The notes under the pieces are model-generated. The model was not told where the DNA came from. It worked only from the letters and a program-made list of their open reading frames with translations, and did no database searches. Of a stretch of DNA of 64,000 nucleotides, positions 52,288 through 60,656 are shown piece after piece. The DNA is from Nannocystis pusilla (lineage in GTDB: Bacteria > Myxococcota_A > Polyangia > Nannocystales > Nannocystaceae), in the NCBI RefSeq assembly GCF_020073745.1, contig NZ_JAIRAU010000028.1, positions 62,001 to 126,000 on the forward strand, written 5' to 3'. The position numbers and the translations under genes were made by a program. The first letter of the stretch is position 1; each line of letters starts with the position of its first letter.

Positions 52288-53286
52288 ATGAAACAACGAA
52301 CACTCTGGTTACACCAGTTGACCGCAGTCCTCCTCGGGGCGACGGTGCCGGCCTGCGGCGACAGCTCGGCCAAGGATTGCACCCCGGGGAGCGTCGGTTG
52401 CGAGTGCGCGACCGGCGGCCAGTGCTTCGCAGGGCTGCAGTGTCTCTCGAATTTCTGCGTCGACGCCCCCGGCACCGCCTCGGCTTCGGCGTCCGCCTCG
52501 AACACCAACGATCCGGACACCAGCGGCGAGCCGACGTCGACCTCGACGCCGACGAGCGACGGTCCGGACAGCGAGGGCCACGAGGCCGGCGGGCCGCAGA
52601 TCCTGCAGTTTCTCACCAACGTCAACACGATCACGGAGGCCGAGTCCGTGACCTTCACGGCGGTGGTGACCGACCCGGACGGCGTCGCGGACGTGATCGG
52701 CGGCAGCTTGACCAGCCCGGACGGCTCGATCTCGTTCGGCGCCTTCGCCACCTCCGGCGAGGAAGGCGCCTATTCGCTCGCCCTCTCCTGGTCGCAGATC
52801 CACCAGGCCGACTCGATCGAGTTCGAGAGCCCGTCGATCGTCCGGACCTTCCGCGCCGAGTTCTTCGATCAGAGCGGCAAGAGCGCGTGGAAGACGGTCG
52901 ACATCACGCTCAGCTGCGACGACGGCGTCCGGATCACCCCGGCGTCCTGCGACGCGGTGTGCACCGACCTCGACAGCGACGACCTCAACTGCTCGCACTG
53001 CGCGATCGAGTGCAAGGTGTGGAAGGAGAGCTCGGACGTGGGGAGGTGCATCAACAGCGCCTGCTCCCCGACCTACTACGGCTGCGTGAATTTCATGGAA
53101 TTCGTCAATTGCAACGAGACGTGCGCGGCGGAAGGCGAGGCCTGCGTGGTCGGCGGCTGCGAGGGCCAGACCTCGATCGACTCGTCCGGGTCCTGCAGCA
53201 GCAATAGCAGTGGCAACGGCGCGCACGCGTGCACGGACGACCCGAGCAGCACGAACACCAGCTGCTGCTGCACGCAGACGATCTGA
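52288..53286 (+). CDS. Cys-rich lipoprotein, paralog C with Ig-like middle domain
   Basis: A 332-residue lipoprotein with lipobox VPAC (Cys23). The N-terminal Cys module (CTPGSVGCECATGGQC, GLQCLSNFCVD) is shared with A and B. The rest differs: a beta-sandwich-like domain (FLTNVNTITEAESVTFTAVV, DPDGVADVIGGSLTSPDGSI, FRAEFFDQSGKSAWKTVDIT) and a Cys-rich tail ending NTSCCCTQTI. So the trio shares an anchor module fused to different tails. RBS-like GAGAGAAGGTAA lies before the ATG. Confidence 0.75.
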   Translation: MKQRTLWLHQLTAVLLGATVPACGDSSAKDCTPGSVGCECATGGQCFAGLQCLSNFCVDAPGTASASASASNTNDPDTSGEPTSTSTPTSDGPDSEGHEAGGPQILQFLTNVNTITEAESVTFTAVVTDPDGVADVIGGSLTSPDGSISFGAFATSGEEGAYSLALSWSQIHQADSIEFESPSIVRTFRAEFFDQSGKSAWKTVDITLSCDDGVRITPASCDAVCTDLDSDDLNCSHCAIECKVWKESSDVGRCINSACSPTYYGCVNFMEFVNCNETCAAEGEACVVGGCEGQTSIDSSGSCSSNSSGNGAHACTDDPSSTNTSCCCTQTI

Positions 53287-53530
53287 CGGCGCCGGCGCGG
53301 TCGGGAGCGACTCGACGCCGCTCGCGCCCGTCGCGGCGCCGTCTCGCTCGTCACGACCCGCCGGCCTGCCGGCAACCACTGTCACGATGGCCGCAGGGTC
53401 GCGGGACGCGCGCGAGGGAACCCACGCCCCCGGACCCGTCTCGCTCGACTTCGCGCACCTGCGCCGACCGCGGTTGCGTTACCCTGGGGCCCGCAAGGCC
53501 CAGCGGGCCGGCGAGACCGGAGGCCCAGTC

Positions 53531-54232
53531 GTGGAGCAGGACCGCAACTTCGTGTTCGAGCGCTACCTCCCGCTGCTCGACCCGGACAGCTTCTCGGACC
53601 TCAGCTTTTACCGCGAGCTCGAGCGGATCGGCTACCGCCAGGTGCTGCTGGGCGGCACCGGGGCGGCCGACCTGCCGGGCCTGACGATGAAGCTCAAGGA
53701 GCACACCAGGCTGCAAGTCGTGCTCTATCCGGCCGGCCCCGACTCGCTGGCCCCGGCGGACGTCGTGCTGCTGCCCGACGTCATGAACTCGAACTCGCAC
53801 TACGCGCGCCCGTTCGGGTCCGGCTCGGTGGCGACGGCGATGCACGTGGCGCGGCGCGGCCTCAACTTCATCCCGCTGGCCTATTTCATCATGGGCAACA
53901 GCACCGCGCGCTGGTACTTCGACGCGTTCATCGTCAGCTCGCCGAAGATCATCCTCGGCTACGCCAACTACGCGCGCATGGTCGGCTACCGCTACCTCGC
54001 GCTCGACTACGAAGATCCGGCGCTGGCGATCGACCCGAACCTCATCGCCGCGCTCAAGCAGGTGCCCGGGCTCCACCTCGTGATCTCCGACGAGTTCGAC
54101 CCCGTGAGCGGCCGCCACGCCCTGCACATGGGCGCCGACACGGTCGTGACCCCGTCCGACATCTTCGAGGACGCGAGCGACCCGCTGCGGCTCGCCCGCG
54201 AGTTCCACGACGCCATGCTCGGGTCCTCGTGA
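53531..54232 (+). CDS. pcrB: PcrB-family glyceryl-phosphate prenyltransferase
   Basis: A 233-residue TIM-barrel protein of the GGGP/heptaprenylglyceryl-phosphate synthase family. Landmarks: RYLPLLDPDSFSDLSFYREL, YRQVLLGGTGAADL, VVLYPAGPDSLAPADVVLLP, FIPLAYFIMGNS, GYRYLALDYEDPA and HMGADTVVTPSDIFED. It transfers a prenyl group to glycerol-1-phosphate, forming ether lipids as in archaea and Firmicutes; chain length cannot be read off here. The GTG start has GGAGG seven nt upstream. It overlaps the cyclase gene by four bases, so the two are translationally coupled. Confidence 0.85.
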   Translation: MEQDRNFVFERYLPLLDPDSFSDLSFYRELERIGYRQVLLGGTGAADLPGLTMKLKEHTRLQVVLYPAGPDSLAPADVVLLPDVMNSNSHYARPFGSGSVATAMHVARRGLNFIPLAYFIMGNSTARWYFDAFIVSSPKIILGYANYARMVGYRYLALDYEDPALAIDPNLIAALKQVPGLHLVISDEFDPVSGRHALHMGADTVVTPSDIFEDASDPLRLAREFHDAMLGSS

Positions 54233-55845
54233 ACCAACCCGCGTACGACCCCGCAGGCACCTCGCCGCGCCTGCGCCTGCTCACCCGCCCGCTGCCTGTC
54301 CAGGCCGACCTGCCGCTGCCGCCGCCGGGCCGGCTGCTGCGCGTGTTCGCGGTGGCGATCGCCATCGGCTCCACCGCCGCGGCCGTCGGCGCCTATTACA
54401 TCACCCTCGCCGCCGAGTTCCCGTCCGGCGCGCTGCCGCAATTCCTGGCCCTCCTCGCCGGCCTCGTCGCCGCCTCGATCGCCGTCGTCTACGCCCGCCA
54501 CCGCCGCTTCGTCGACCGCCTGGAGCCGTGGCTGCGCCGGCCGGGCGACCACGTCGACCTCGACGTGTGGCGCCAGGCGCTCAGCTACCCGGCGCGCCTG
54601 TCGGTCTTCATCGGCCTGTCGGCGGTGGCCGTCAGCCTGAGCGCGGCCGCGATCATGGCGGCGCTCACCCGCGACCCCTGGCTCGGCCTCCACATCGCCG
54701 TCGGCGGCCTGCTCGCGGCCGTGCTCGACGCGATCTTCGCCTGGCTGTACACCGACGCCGCGACCCGTCCGCTGCGCCGGGCCCTGATCGCGCGCAGCCC
54801 GATGCTGCCGGTCACCGGCCCCGGCATCGTCCGCCTCGGCCTCGGCGCGAAGATGGCGATCGTCATCGTCGGCGTGCAGCTGGCCGGCGCGGTGATCTCC
54901 GGCACGCTGGCCTATCGCGGCGCGAGCGCGGCGGTGGCCGCCCACGAGCCCACGGCGCTGGCGCTACACATCCTCGTCGTCACCGCGATCGGCCTGCTCG
55001 TCAGCCTCTCGGGCTGCCTGCTGGTCACGCGCCACACCACCGACCCGCTGCGCGAGCTGACCGACCTGGTCGGCACCCTGACCCCGGACCAGCTGTCGCG
55101 CCGCGCGCTGCCGATCGGCGGCGACGAGGTCGGCCAGCTCAGCGCCGCCGTCAACGGCATGCTCGGCGGCCTCGAGGAGCGCGACTTCATCAAGGACGCC
55201 TTCACCCGCTACGTCACCCGCCAGGTCCGCGACGTGGTCCTGCAGGGCGGCCTCGAGCTCGGCGGCGAGCTCGTCACCGCCACGATCCTGATGGCCGACA
55301 TCCGCGGCTTCACCCCGCTGGTCGAGCACATGCCGCCGAAGCAGGTGGTGCGGATCTTGAACCGCTACTTCACCGAGATGGTCGAGGAGTGCATGGAGCA
55401 CGGCGGCCTCATCGACAAGTTCATCGGCGACGCGATCCTCGTCGTGTTCGGCGCGCCGGTCCGGCTCGCTCCCGAGCTGTCCGCGCGCGCGGCGGCCCGC
55501 GCGGCCCTCGGCATGCAGCGGCGGCTCGCGCGGCTCAACGAAGCGCTCGCGGCCGAGGGCCTGGCTCCGCTGCGGATCGGCGTCGGCGTCCACACCGGCG
55601 AGGCGATCGCCGGCAACATCGGCGCGCCGCAGCGGCTCGACTACACGCTCATCGGCGACTCGGTCAACACCGCCACGCGCATCGAATCGGCGTGTAAGGA
55701 GGTGGGCTCCGACGTCCTGATCTCCGAGGCGACGCGGATCTTGCTCGGCGATCACGCGACCGTCGGCCCGCCGGTGACGGTCCAGCTCAAGGGCAAATCG
55801 CGCCCCACCGCGGTGTTCCCGCTGCTGGGCCTGCAGACCTCGTGA
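54229..55845 (+). CDS. Membrane class III adenylate/guanylate cyclase with HAMP domain
   Basis: A 538-residue cyclase. The N-terminal 250 residues hold several transmembrane helices (for example LLRVFAVAIAIGSTAAAVGA, LALHILVVTAIGLLVSLSGC). A HAMP domain at about 260-315 (TDPLRELTDLVGTL, LPIGGDEVGQLSAAVNGM) leads to the catalytic domain at about 355-520: TILMADIRGFTPLVEH, HGGLIDKFIGDAILVVFGAP, RIGVGVHTGEAIAGNIG, DSVNTATRIESACKE. Both metal-binding Asp residues are present (in MADIRGF and FIGDA). It should make cAMP or cGMP in response to a membrane signal. GTGA overlap with pcrB links lipid synthesis and signalling, at least in expression. Confidence 0.9.
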   Translation: MNQPAYDPAGTSPRLRLLTRPLPVQADLPLPPPGRLLRVFAVAIAIGSTAAAVGAYYITLAAEFPSGALPQFLALLAGLVAASIAVVYARHRRFVDRLEPWLRRPGDHVDLDVWRQALSYPARLSVFIGLSAVAVSLSAAAIMAALTRDPWLGLHIAVGGLLAAVLDAIFAWLYTDAATRPLRRALIARSPMLPVTGPGIVRLGLGAKMAIVIVGVQLAGAVISGTLAYRGASAAVAAHEPTALALHILVVTAIGLLVSLSGCLLVTRHTTDPLRELTDLVGTLTPDQLSRRALPIGGDEVGQLSAAVNGMLGGLEERDFIKDAFTRYVTRQVRDVVLQGGLELGGELVTATILMADIRGFTPLVEHMPPKQVVRILNRYFTEMVEECMEHGGLIDKFIGDAILVVFGAPVRLAPELSARAAARAALGMQRRLARLNEALAAEGLAPLRIGVGVHTGEAIAGNIGAPQRLDYTLIGDSVNTATRIESACKEVGSDVLISEATRILLGDHATVGPPVTVQLKGKSRPTAVFPLLGLQTS

Positions 55846-55960
55846 TCGCCGTCGCTCGTCGCGGCCCCGATCGCTCGCGCCCCCGCGTATTCGCCCGCAG
55901 ACTCGCGCCCGCGCCGCCCGCGGTGGACGGGCCGCTCGCCTGCGAGTACAAAGATCTGTC

Positions 55961-56632
55961 ATGGGGACCAGCGACCTGAACTTCCAGTGGGCGGTCCGGC
56001 GCCCCGCATGGACGGTGCGCCAGGCCGGTGAACTCGTGCGCAGCGTGGCCGACACCGTCGCCAGCGCGTGTCAGACGTACTTCCCGCCGTCCGAGGGGTT
56101 CCAGACCGAGACCACCGAGCTGAACGGCCTGGTCGAGGGCGTCCGACTGTGCGTGTCCCGCGGCGAATTCACGGCGGTGGTCAGCGCCCAGTGCTACGCC
56201 GAGCAGATGTCTCCAGAGACATGCCCCTCCAGCCAGGTCGCGGTCCGCCTGGTCGCCGCCCGCCGCCACCGCGACCCGCCGCCGCTGGCCGTCGTGCGCC
56301 TGATGGAGATCGCCGGCCCGGTCGCGCTGCTGCTGGCCGTCAGCGCGCTGGTGTTCGCGCTGATCTGCGCGGCCGCGGTGCCGGGCGTCGGCGGCTACTT
56401 CCGCCTGTCGCTGTGGATGAGCTTCATGCTGATGATGGCACCCGCGGTCGCGTGGCTGGCCGGCGCCCGCACGTCGATGCAGCTCGAGGCGGTCGAGGCC
56501 AGCCAGTCGGCCCTCACCACCCGCGTGGCCGCGCTGGCCGACGCCAACGACCGCTGGCAACGCCTGCTCGCGGTCTTGCACGAGCAGCAGGTGGTGGTCG
56601 CGCAGTACAAGGCGCTGCCGTTCCGGCGCTAA
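55961..56632 (+). CDS. Hypothetical two-helix membrane protein
   Basis: A 223-residue protein with no known domain. A beta/alpha N-terminal part (MGTSDLNFQWAVRRPAW) precedes two hydrophobic helices at about 112-137 and 145-165, then an amphipathic helix (LTTRVAALADANDRWQRLLA) and a Gln/Val-rich end (HEQQVVVAQYKALPFRR). A perfect palindrome, ATGTCTC-CA-GAGACAT (56207-56222), lies inside the gene and encodes residues in frame (QMSPETC). The gene's 3' end is partly duplicated downstream. Topology is inferred from hydropathy. Confidence 0.62.
   Translation: MGTSDLNFQWAVRRPAWTVRQAGELVRSVADTVASACQTYFPPSEGFQTETTELNGLVEGVRLCVSRGEFTAVVSAQCYAEQMSPETCPSSQVAVRLVAARRHRDPPPLAVVRLMEIAGPVALLLAVSALVFALICAAAVPGVGGYFRLSLWMSFMLMMAPAVAWLAGARTSMQLEAVEASQSALTTRVAALADANDRWQRLLAVLHEQQVVVAQYKALPFRR
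56207..56222. repeat. Palindrome family member inside a coding region
   Basis: ATGTCTC-CA-GAGACAT has 7-bp perfect arms and a 2-nt loop, almost the same as the member at 1303-1322. Confidence 0.85.
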
Positions 56633-57025
56633 TCGTCAGACCGCGCGTCCGGGGGGCGCGGGGCCCGAAATCCTGGGTGACGGTCGTGCACGAGCAGCAG
56701 GTGGTGGCTTCGAGCTCCGTGGAATTCCGGCGGCGCGGCGCCCGAAGCACCGGGTGACGCCGGGCGCGGCGCGGCGAATTGGGGTCCTCGCTACGGCCGA
56801 GCGAGCGACCGAGGTCGACGCGCTGCGGGGACATCGCGGCCGGCAGACGGCTCGCGGGTCACGCGTGCTCGCAGCCGTCGATGCGGGCGGGACTCGGAGG
56901 TCGTTCTTCTACGGGAGCAGAGGAGCTCAAGAATGCTGGCGGTGCGGGGAGTCTCAGGTCCGGGCAGCGGCGGACGCCGCGAAATCCCAGCTTGTGCCGG
57001 ATCTGCGCCTGGAGTAGCATGCGCG
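56633..57025. other. Intergenic region with a duplicated 3' fragment
   Basis: About 390 bp. A 21-bp match TGCACGAGCAGCAGGTGGTGG occurs at 56577 inside the membrane-protein gene and again at 56687, leading into a frame (56677-56757, HEQQVVASSSVEFRRR) that resembles the gene's C-terminus. The remainder shows nothing recognisable. Confidence 0.55.
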
Positions 57026-57943
57026 ATGCTTTTCTGGCGCCCCAACGCATTGCATTGTCCGTCCTGCGCGATCTCCGTGCTGCTGCTGATCGTCGCCTGT
57101 TCGAATGACTCGGACCCACTCGACAGCGTATCCGCGAGCGGTCAGGCGACCGCGGCCACGGCGAATCCGTCCAGCCCGGGGGGGCCTACCGGTGCCCCTT
57201 CGAGCCAGGGGGACCCGAGCACCGATCCGACCGGGTCGGAGAGCGCGACGGAGAGCGCGACGGAGAGCACGACGGGGATGTCGGAGACCGATGGTCCGAC
57301 CTCCGGCGGGCCGGACACCGGCGGAGTCTCGCAGGTGTCGTGCGAGCGCTATCTGGATTGTATCGCGGCGACCGATCCTGCGGCGCTGCCGGCCGCGCAG
57401 ATGGGCTTCGGCCCCGACGCGGCGTGCTGGCAAGGGTCGCCCGAGACGGCCGAGCAGTGCCTGAAGGCTTGCCAGACGGGCCTCGAGTCGGCGCACATGG
57501 TATATCCGGACGAGCCCGCGTGCTTCCTCTGCGACGAGGACACGGACTGCGGCGCCGAGGAGCAGTGCCAGGCCGGTACTTGCAAGTTCGTCGGCTGTGG
57601 CGACGGCATCGTCAGCGACGACGAGGTCTGCGACGGCCCGAGCTGCCCGGACTGCCACGCGCCCGGGCTGTGCAATCCGCTGTCCCATGCCGGCTGCGAG
57701 GCGGGCGAAGAGTGCTTGCGCATCGAGAACGAATTCCAGTGCGCGAACATGCCGAACGCGCCGGGATATCACCAAGAATGTACTTACGACGTCGCGTGCG
57801 GGGCGGGGCTCGTCTGTACGATCTTCGACCCGGTCTGCGGCGAGTGCTGCAATAAGCTGTGCAGGACCGACGGGACGGCCAACTGCGATTGCAACCCGTT
57901 CGCGCCGCCCTACGAGTACCTCGGCGTCTGCCAGGACGAGTGA
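57026..57943 (+). CDS. Cys-rich lipoprotein with Ser/Thr stalk
   Basis: A 305-residue lipoprotein with lipobox LIVAC (Cys25). A stalk at about 30-100 contains the direct repeat SESATESATEST encoded by 15-bp units. The folded part is Cys-rich: CERYLDCIAATDPAALPAAQ, CFLCDEDTDCGAEEQCQAGT, CGDGIVSDDEVCDGPSC, CGECCNKLCRTDGTANCDC. One DUF4215-like unit is recognisable. Overall it resembles other exported Cys-rich proteins of myxobacteria. GGAG lies 11 nt before the ATG. No operon partner. Confidence 0.72.
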   Translation: MLFWRPNALHCPSCAISVLLLIVACSNDSDPLDSVSASGQATAATANPSSPGGPTGAPSSQGDPSTDPTGSESATESATESTTGMSETDGPTSGGPDTGGVSQVSCERYLDCIAATDPAALPAAQMGFGPDAACWQGSPETAEQCLKACQTGLESAHMVYPDEPACFLCDEDTDCGAEEQCQAGTCKFVGCGDGIVSDDEVCDGPSCPDCHAPGLCNPLSHAGCEAGEECLRIENEFQCANMPNAPGYHQECTYDVACGAGLVCTIFDPVCGECCNKLCRTDGTANCDCNPFAPPYEYLGVCQDE

Positions 57944-57989
57944 CGCCGCTCGCGCCCGCGAGCGAGCCGCGCCGATCACCGTGCGGGTC

Positions 57990-58170
57990 ATTCACGCCGA
58001 CCCCCCAGAACAGCACGTTCCCTGTGAACACCAGGACGCCCGCGGTGCAGCCGAGCTGATTCGTCAGCTCGATCTTCCGCCGCAGGTGCTCGTCCAGGCC
58101 GGACTCGGCGCCGGCCCGGGAGATGCTGCGCCAGAGCTGGACCCCCGCCTTGTTCGACCCGAACGTACCA
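57990..58170 (-). pseudogene. Fragment of a membrane-protein N-terminus
   Basis: The minus strand encodes AGVQLWRSISRAGAESGLDE, HLRRKIELTNQLGCTAGVLV and FTGNVLFWGVGV, a pattern like the start of membrane sensor or cyclase proteins (LDxHLRxKIxLTNQxG followed by a helix). It has no start codon in frame and loses homology after one hydrophobic stretch. It looks like a remnant between the lipoprotein and antiporter genes. Confidence 0.45.
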
Positions 58171-58204
58171 TGACGCTCCCGCGCCCCGCCGCGGGCGTCC
58201 CCGC

Positions 58205-60304
58205 TCAACCGTCGCGCGCAGGGTCGGCCGCGGGCCCCTCGTGGAGCAGGGTCCTCGCCGCGAGGAGCGCCACTTCCGAGCCCGTCAGCGTCAGGATGTC
58301 GCCCGGTCGCAGGACGTCGTGCGGCGACGGGACCTCCGCGCCGGCGCCGTCGCGGCTGATCGCCAGCACCGTCGCGCTGGTGCGCACGCGCAGGTTGAGC
58401 TGCGCCAGCGTCGAGCCGACGGCCGCGCTCTGCTCGTGCAGCCGCACCGGCGTCATGTCCGGGAACCCCGGCAGCAGCGCCTGCACGTCGTCGAGCGAGG
58501 CCTGGACCGTCGTGCCCCCGCCGCCCTCGCGGCTCTGCTTCGCCAGCACCTCGACGATGAGCTCCGTACCCGCGCGGACGTGGCCGTGCAGGTGGGCGAT
58601 GTTCCGCCACACGCTGATCACCAGGGCGACGACCACCACGAGCAGCACCAGCGGCGCCGAGCTGAGGGGCAGGAACGGCTGGACCAGCGCCACCAGCGGC
58701 AGGCCGACGACCAGGCAGAGCGCCAGCTCGAGCGCGACCACGAAGACGCGTCGCGGCGCCGAGCCGAGGTCGAGCTTGCTGTCGCCGCGGACCGGGATCA
58801 CCGTCTCGGCCAGCCCGCGTGCCAGCGCCGCCGCGCGGCGGAGCACCCCGAACAGGAAGATGCCGGCGAGCAGCAGCGTGCCGCCGAGCCACGTCAGCTC
58901 GACCAGCCAGGGCGGCAGCGTGAAGCGCTCGGTGAGCTCGATGACGACCCACCAGTGGATCAGGTTCGAGCCGGCGAGCACCGCCCAGAGCAGCGCCGCG
59001 TCGAGCGCCAGCACCACCACGTCGGTGCGGATCTGCGACCACACCGAGACCGTGCGGGGCGTCGAGCGCAGCTGCTCGATCCACGACTGGTAGAACGTGA
59101 CGAACGTCTGCAGCTTCGCGGGCAGCCGCCTCTCGAGCGCGAGCGCCACCGGCTCCGAGCGGCTGATCATCAGCGGCGCCGTCAGCTGCGTCATCACCGA
59201 CACGCCGACGGCGACCGGGAACACCCAGTCGCCGAGGATCCCCTTCGAGATCGCGAACGACGCCATGATGAACGAGAACTCGCCGTTGTGCGCGCAGCTC
59301 ATGCCGGCGCGCACCGACACCTTGAAGCCGTTGCCCGACAGGAACGCGCCGAGCGACACCCCGAGCACCTTGCCGACCAGCACCACCGCGGTGAAGAGCA
59401 GCACCAGCGGCCAGTTGGCGAAGATCTGCAGCGGATCGATCTGCATGCCGATGGCGACGAAGAAGATCGCCGCGAAGATGTTGCGCACCGGCAGCACCAG
59501 CGGCTCGATCCGCCCGCCCTCGCCTGACTCCGACACCAGGATCCCGGCGATGAAGGCCCCGAGCGCGACCGAGTAGCCGGCCGTCGCCGCCAGGGCCGCC
59601 ATCCCGAAGCAGACCGCGACCGCGGCGAGCAGCGTCAGCTCGTCGCGCTCGCGGCGGACCACCGCCCGGATCGCCCGCGGCACCACGAACAGGCCGCCGG
59701 CCAGCAGCGCGAGCAAGAAGCCGAACAGCTGGCCGACCGACAGCGCGAACTCTCCCGGCCCCAGCCCGGCCCCCGACGCGATCGCCGTCAGCACCGCGAA
59801 CACCATGATGGTCGTCATGTCGTCGAACACCAGGATCGCGAACGTCAGGTCGACGAAGCCGCCGCGCAGCTTCTTCTCCTCGAACGCCTTGGCCGCGATC
59901 ATGGTCGACGAGCTGCAGATGCACCCGGCGATGAACAGGCTCTCCATCGTGCCCCAGCCCATCAGCGCGCAGACCAGGAACCCCAGCGTCATCATCAAGC
60001 CGATCTCGAACACGGCGGTGAGGCCGGCGCTGGGGCCGATCCGGGCGATCTTTCGCAGGCTGAACTCGAGGCCGACGCTGAACATCAGCAAGATGACCCC
60101 GAACTCGGACAGCCCCTGGGTCATGTCGTGGCTCTCGGGCCCGCCGAGCACGATGCCCGGCACGTGCGGCCCGATCAGCATCCCGGCGATCAGGTAGCCG
60201 AGCACCGGCGGCTGGCGCAGCGACTGCGAGATCAGCCCGGTCGCGGCCGCCGTGCCGAGGATGATGCCGAGATCACGGACGTATTGCGCCAGGTCGACCG
60301 CCAT
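58205..60304 (-). CDS. CPA2-family cation:proton antiporter with TrkA-C domain
   Basis: A 699-residue antiporter. The first 385 residues form the Na+/H+ exchanger fold of the KefB/KefC type (LGYLIAGMLIGPHVPGIVLG, GLSEFGVILLMFSVGLEFSL, IVLVFDDMTTIMVFAVLTAI-like segment, GMSCAHNGEFSFIMASFAI). Additional helices at about 440-560 are unusual for KefB. The C-terminal about 615-690 (LALDDVQALLPGFP-like VQASLDDVQALLPGF, RLHEQSAAVGSTLAQLNLRV, LRPGDILTLTGSEVALLAAR) matches TrkA-C/RCK_C. It probably exchanges K+ or Na+ for H+ and is gated by a ligand at the C-terminal domain. Start at MAVDLAQYVR. Confidence 0.9.
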   Translation of the reverse strand: MAVDLAQYVRDLGIILGTAAATGLISQSLRQPPVLGYLIAGMLIGPHVPGIVLGGPESHDMTQGLSEFGVILLMFSVGLEFSLRKIARIGPSAGLTAVFEIGLMMTLGFLVCALMGWGTMESLFIAGCICSSSTMIAAKAFEEKKLRGGFVDLTFAILVFDDMTTIMVFAVLTAIASGAGLGPGEFALSVGQLFGFLLALLAGGLFVVPRAIRAVVRRERDELTLLAAVAVCFGMAALAATAGYSVALGAFIAGILVSESGEGGRIEPLVLPVRNIFAAIFFVAIGMQIDPLQIFANWPLVLLFTAVVLVGKVLGVSLGAFLSGNGFKVSVRAGMSCAHNGEFSFIMASFAISKGILGDWVFPVAVGVSVMTQLTAPLMISRSEPVALALERRLPAKLQTFVTFYQSWIEQLRSTPRTVSVWSQIRTDVVVLALDAALLWAVLAGSNLIHWWVVIELTERFTLPPWLVELTWLGGTLLLAGIFLFGVLRRAAALARGLAETVIPVRGDSKLDLGSAPRRVFVVALELALCLVVGLPLVALVQPFLPLSSAPLVLLVVVVALVISVWRNIAHLHGHVRAGTELIVEVLAKQSREGGGGTTVQASLDDVQALLPGFPDMTPVRLHEQSAAVGSTLAQLNLRVRTSATVLAISRDGAGAEVPSPHDVLRPGDILTLTGSEVALLAARTLLHEGPAADPARDG

Positions 60305-60656
60305 GCCGGATCGACGGTACACGCGCGGGCCGGCCGCCGCACGAACGCAGCCGCGACCTGTCCAAAACGTCATGTGCCGCGCAAGCTCGCAGAACCGCCT
60401 GCGCACCCTCCCCGACGCGAAGACCGTGAATCCGCCGGCGTCTCGTGTCGACCGTCACGCCCGGCGAGCCGCATGCGCAACCTCGCGTACACGCGCCGCC
60501 CCGCCCGGGGCGTGCGCCGAGCATGTCTGTTCGGGCATGTCCTGAAGTTCATTTATTTCAAGTCGACCCCGCCCATCATGTCGTGAGCCACGAAACATGT
60601 TTTGACGGTCCTACCAGGGCAAATCATGACATGTCCTCATGGACATGTCCAATCAT
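60305..60656. other. Intergenic region with palindromes
   Basis: About 350 bp between two leftward genes. It has an imperfect palindrome at 60522-60539, the strong GACATGTCC-TCAT-GGACATGTC at 60628-60649, and an AT-rich stretch (60548-60560). Confidence 0.6.
60628..60649. repeat. Strong palindrome 7 nt after the CFI-box gene
   Basis: GACATGTCC-TCAT-GGACATGTC has 9-bp perfect arms and a 4-nt loop. It lies 7 nt past the stop of the leftward gene at 60657, so it would form a hairpin at the mRNA 3' end. Confidence 0.85.
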
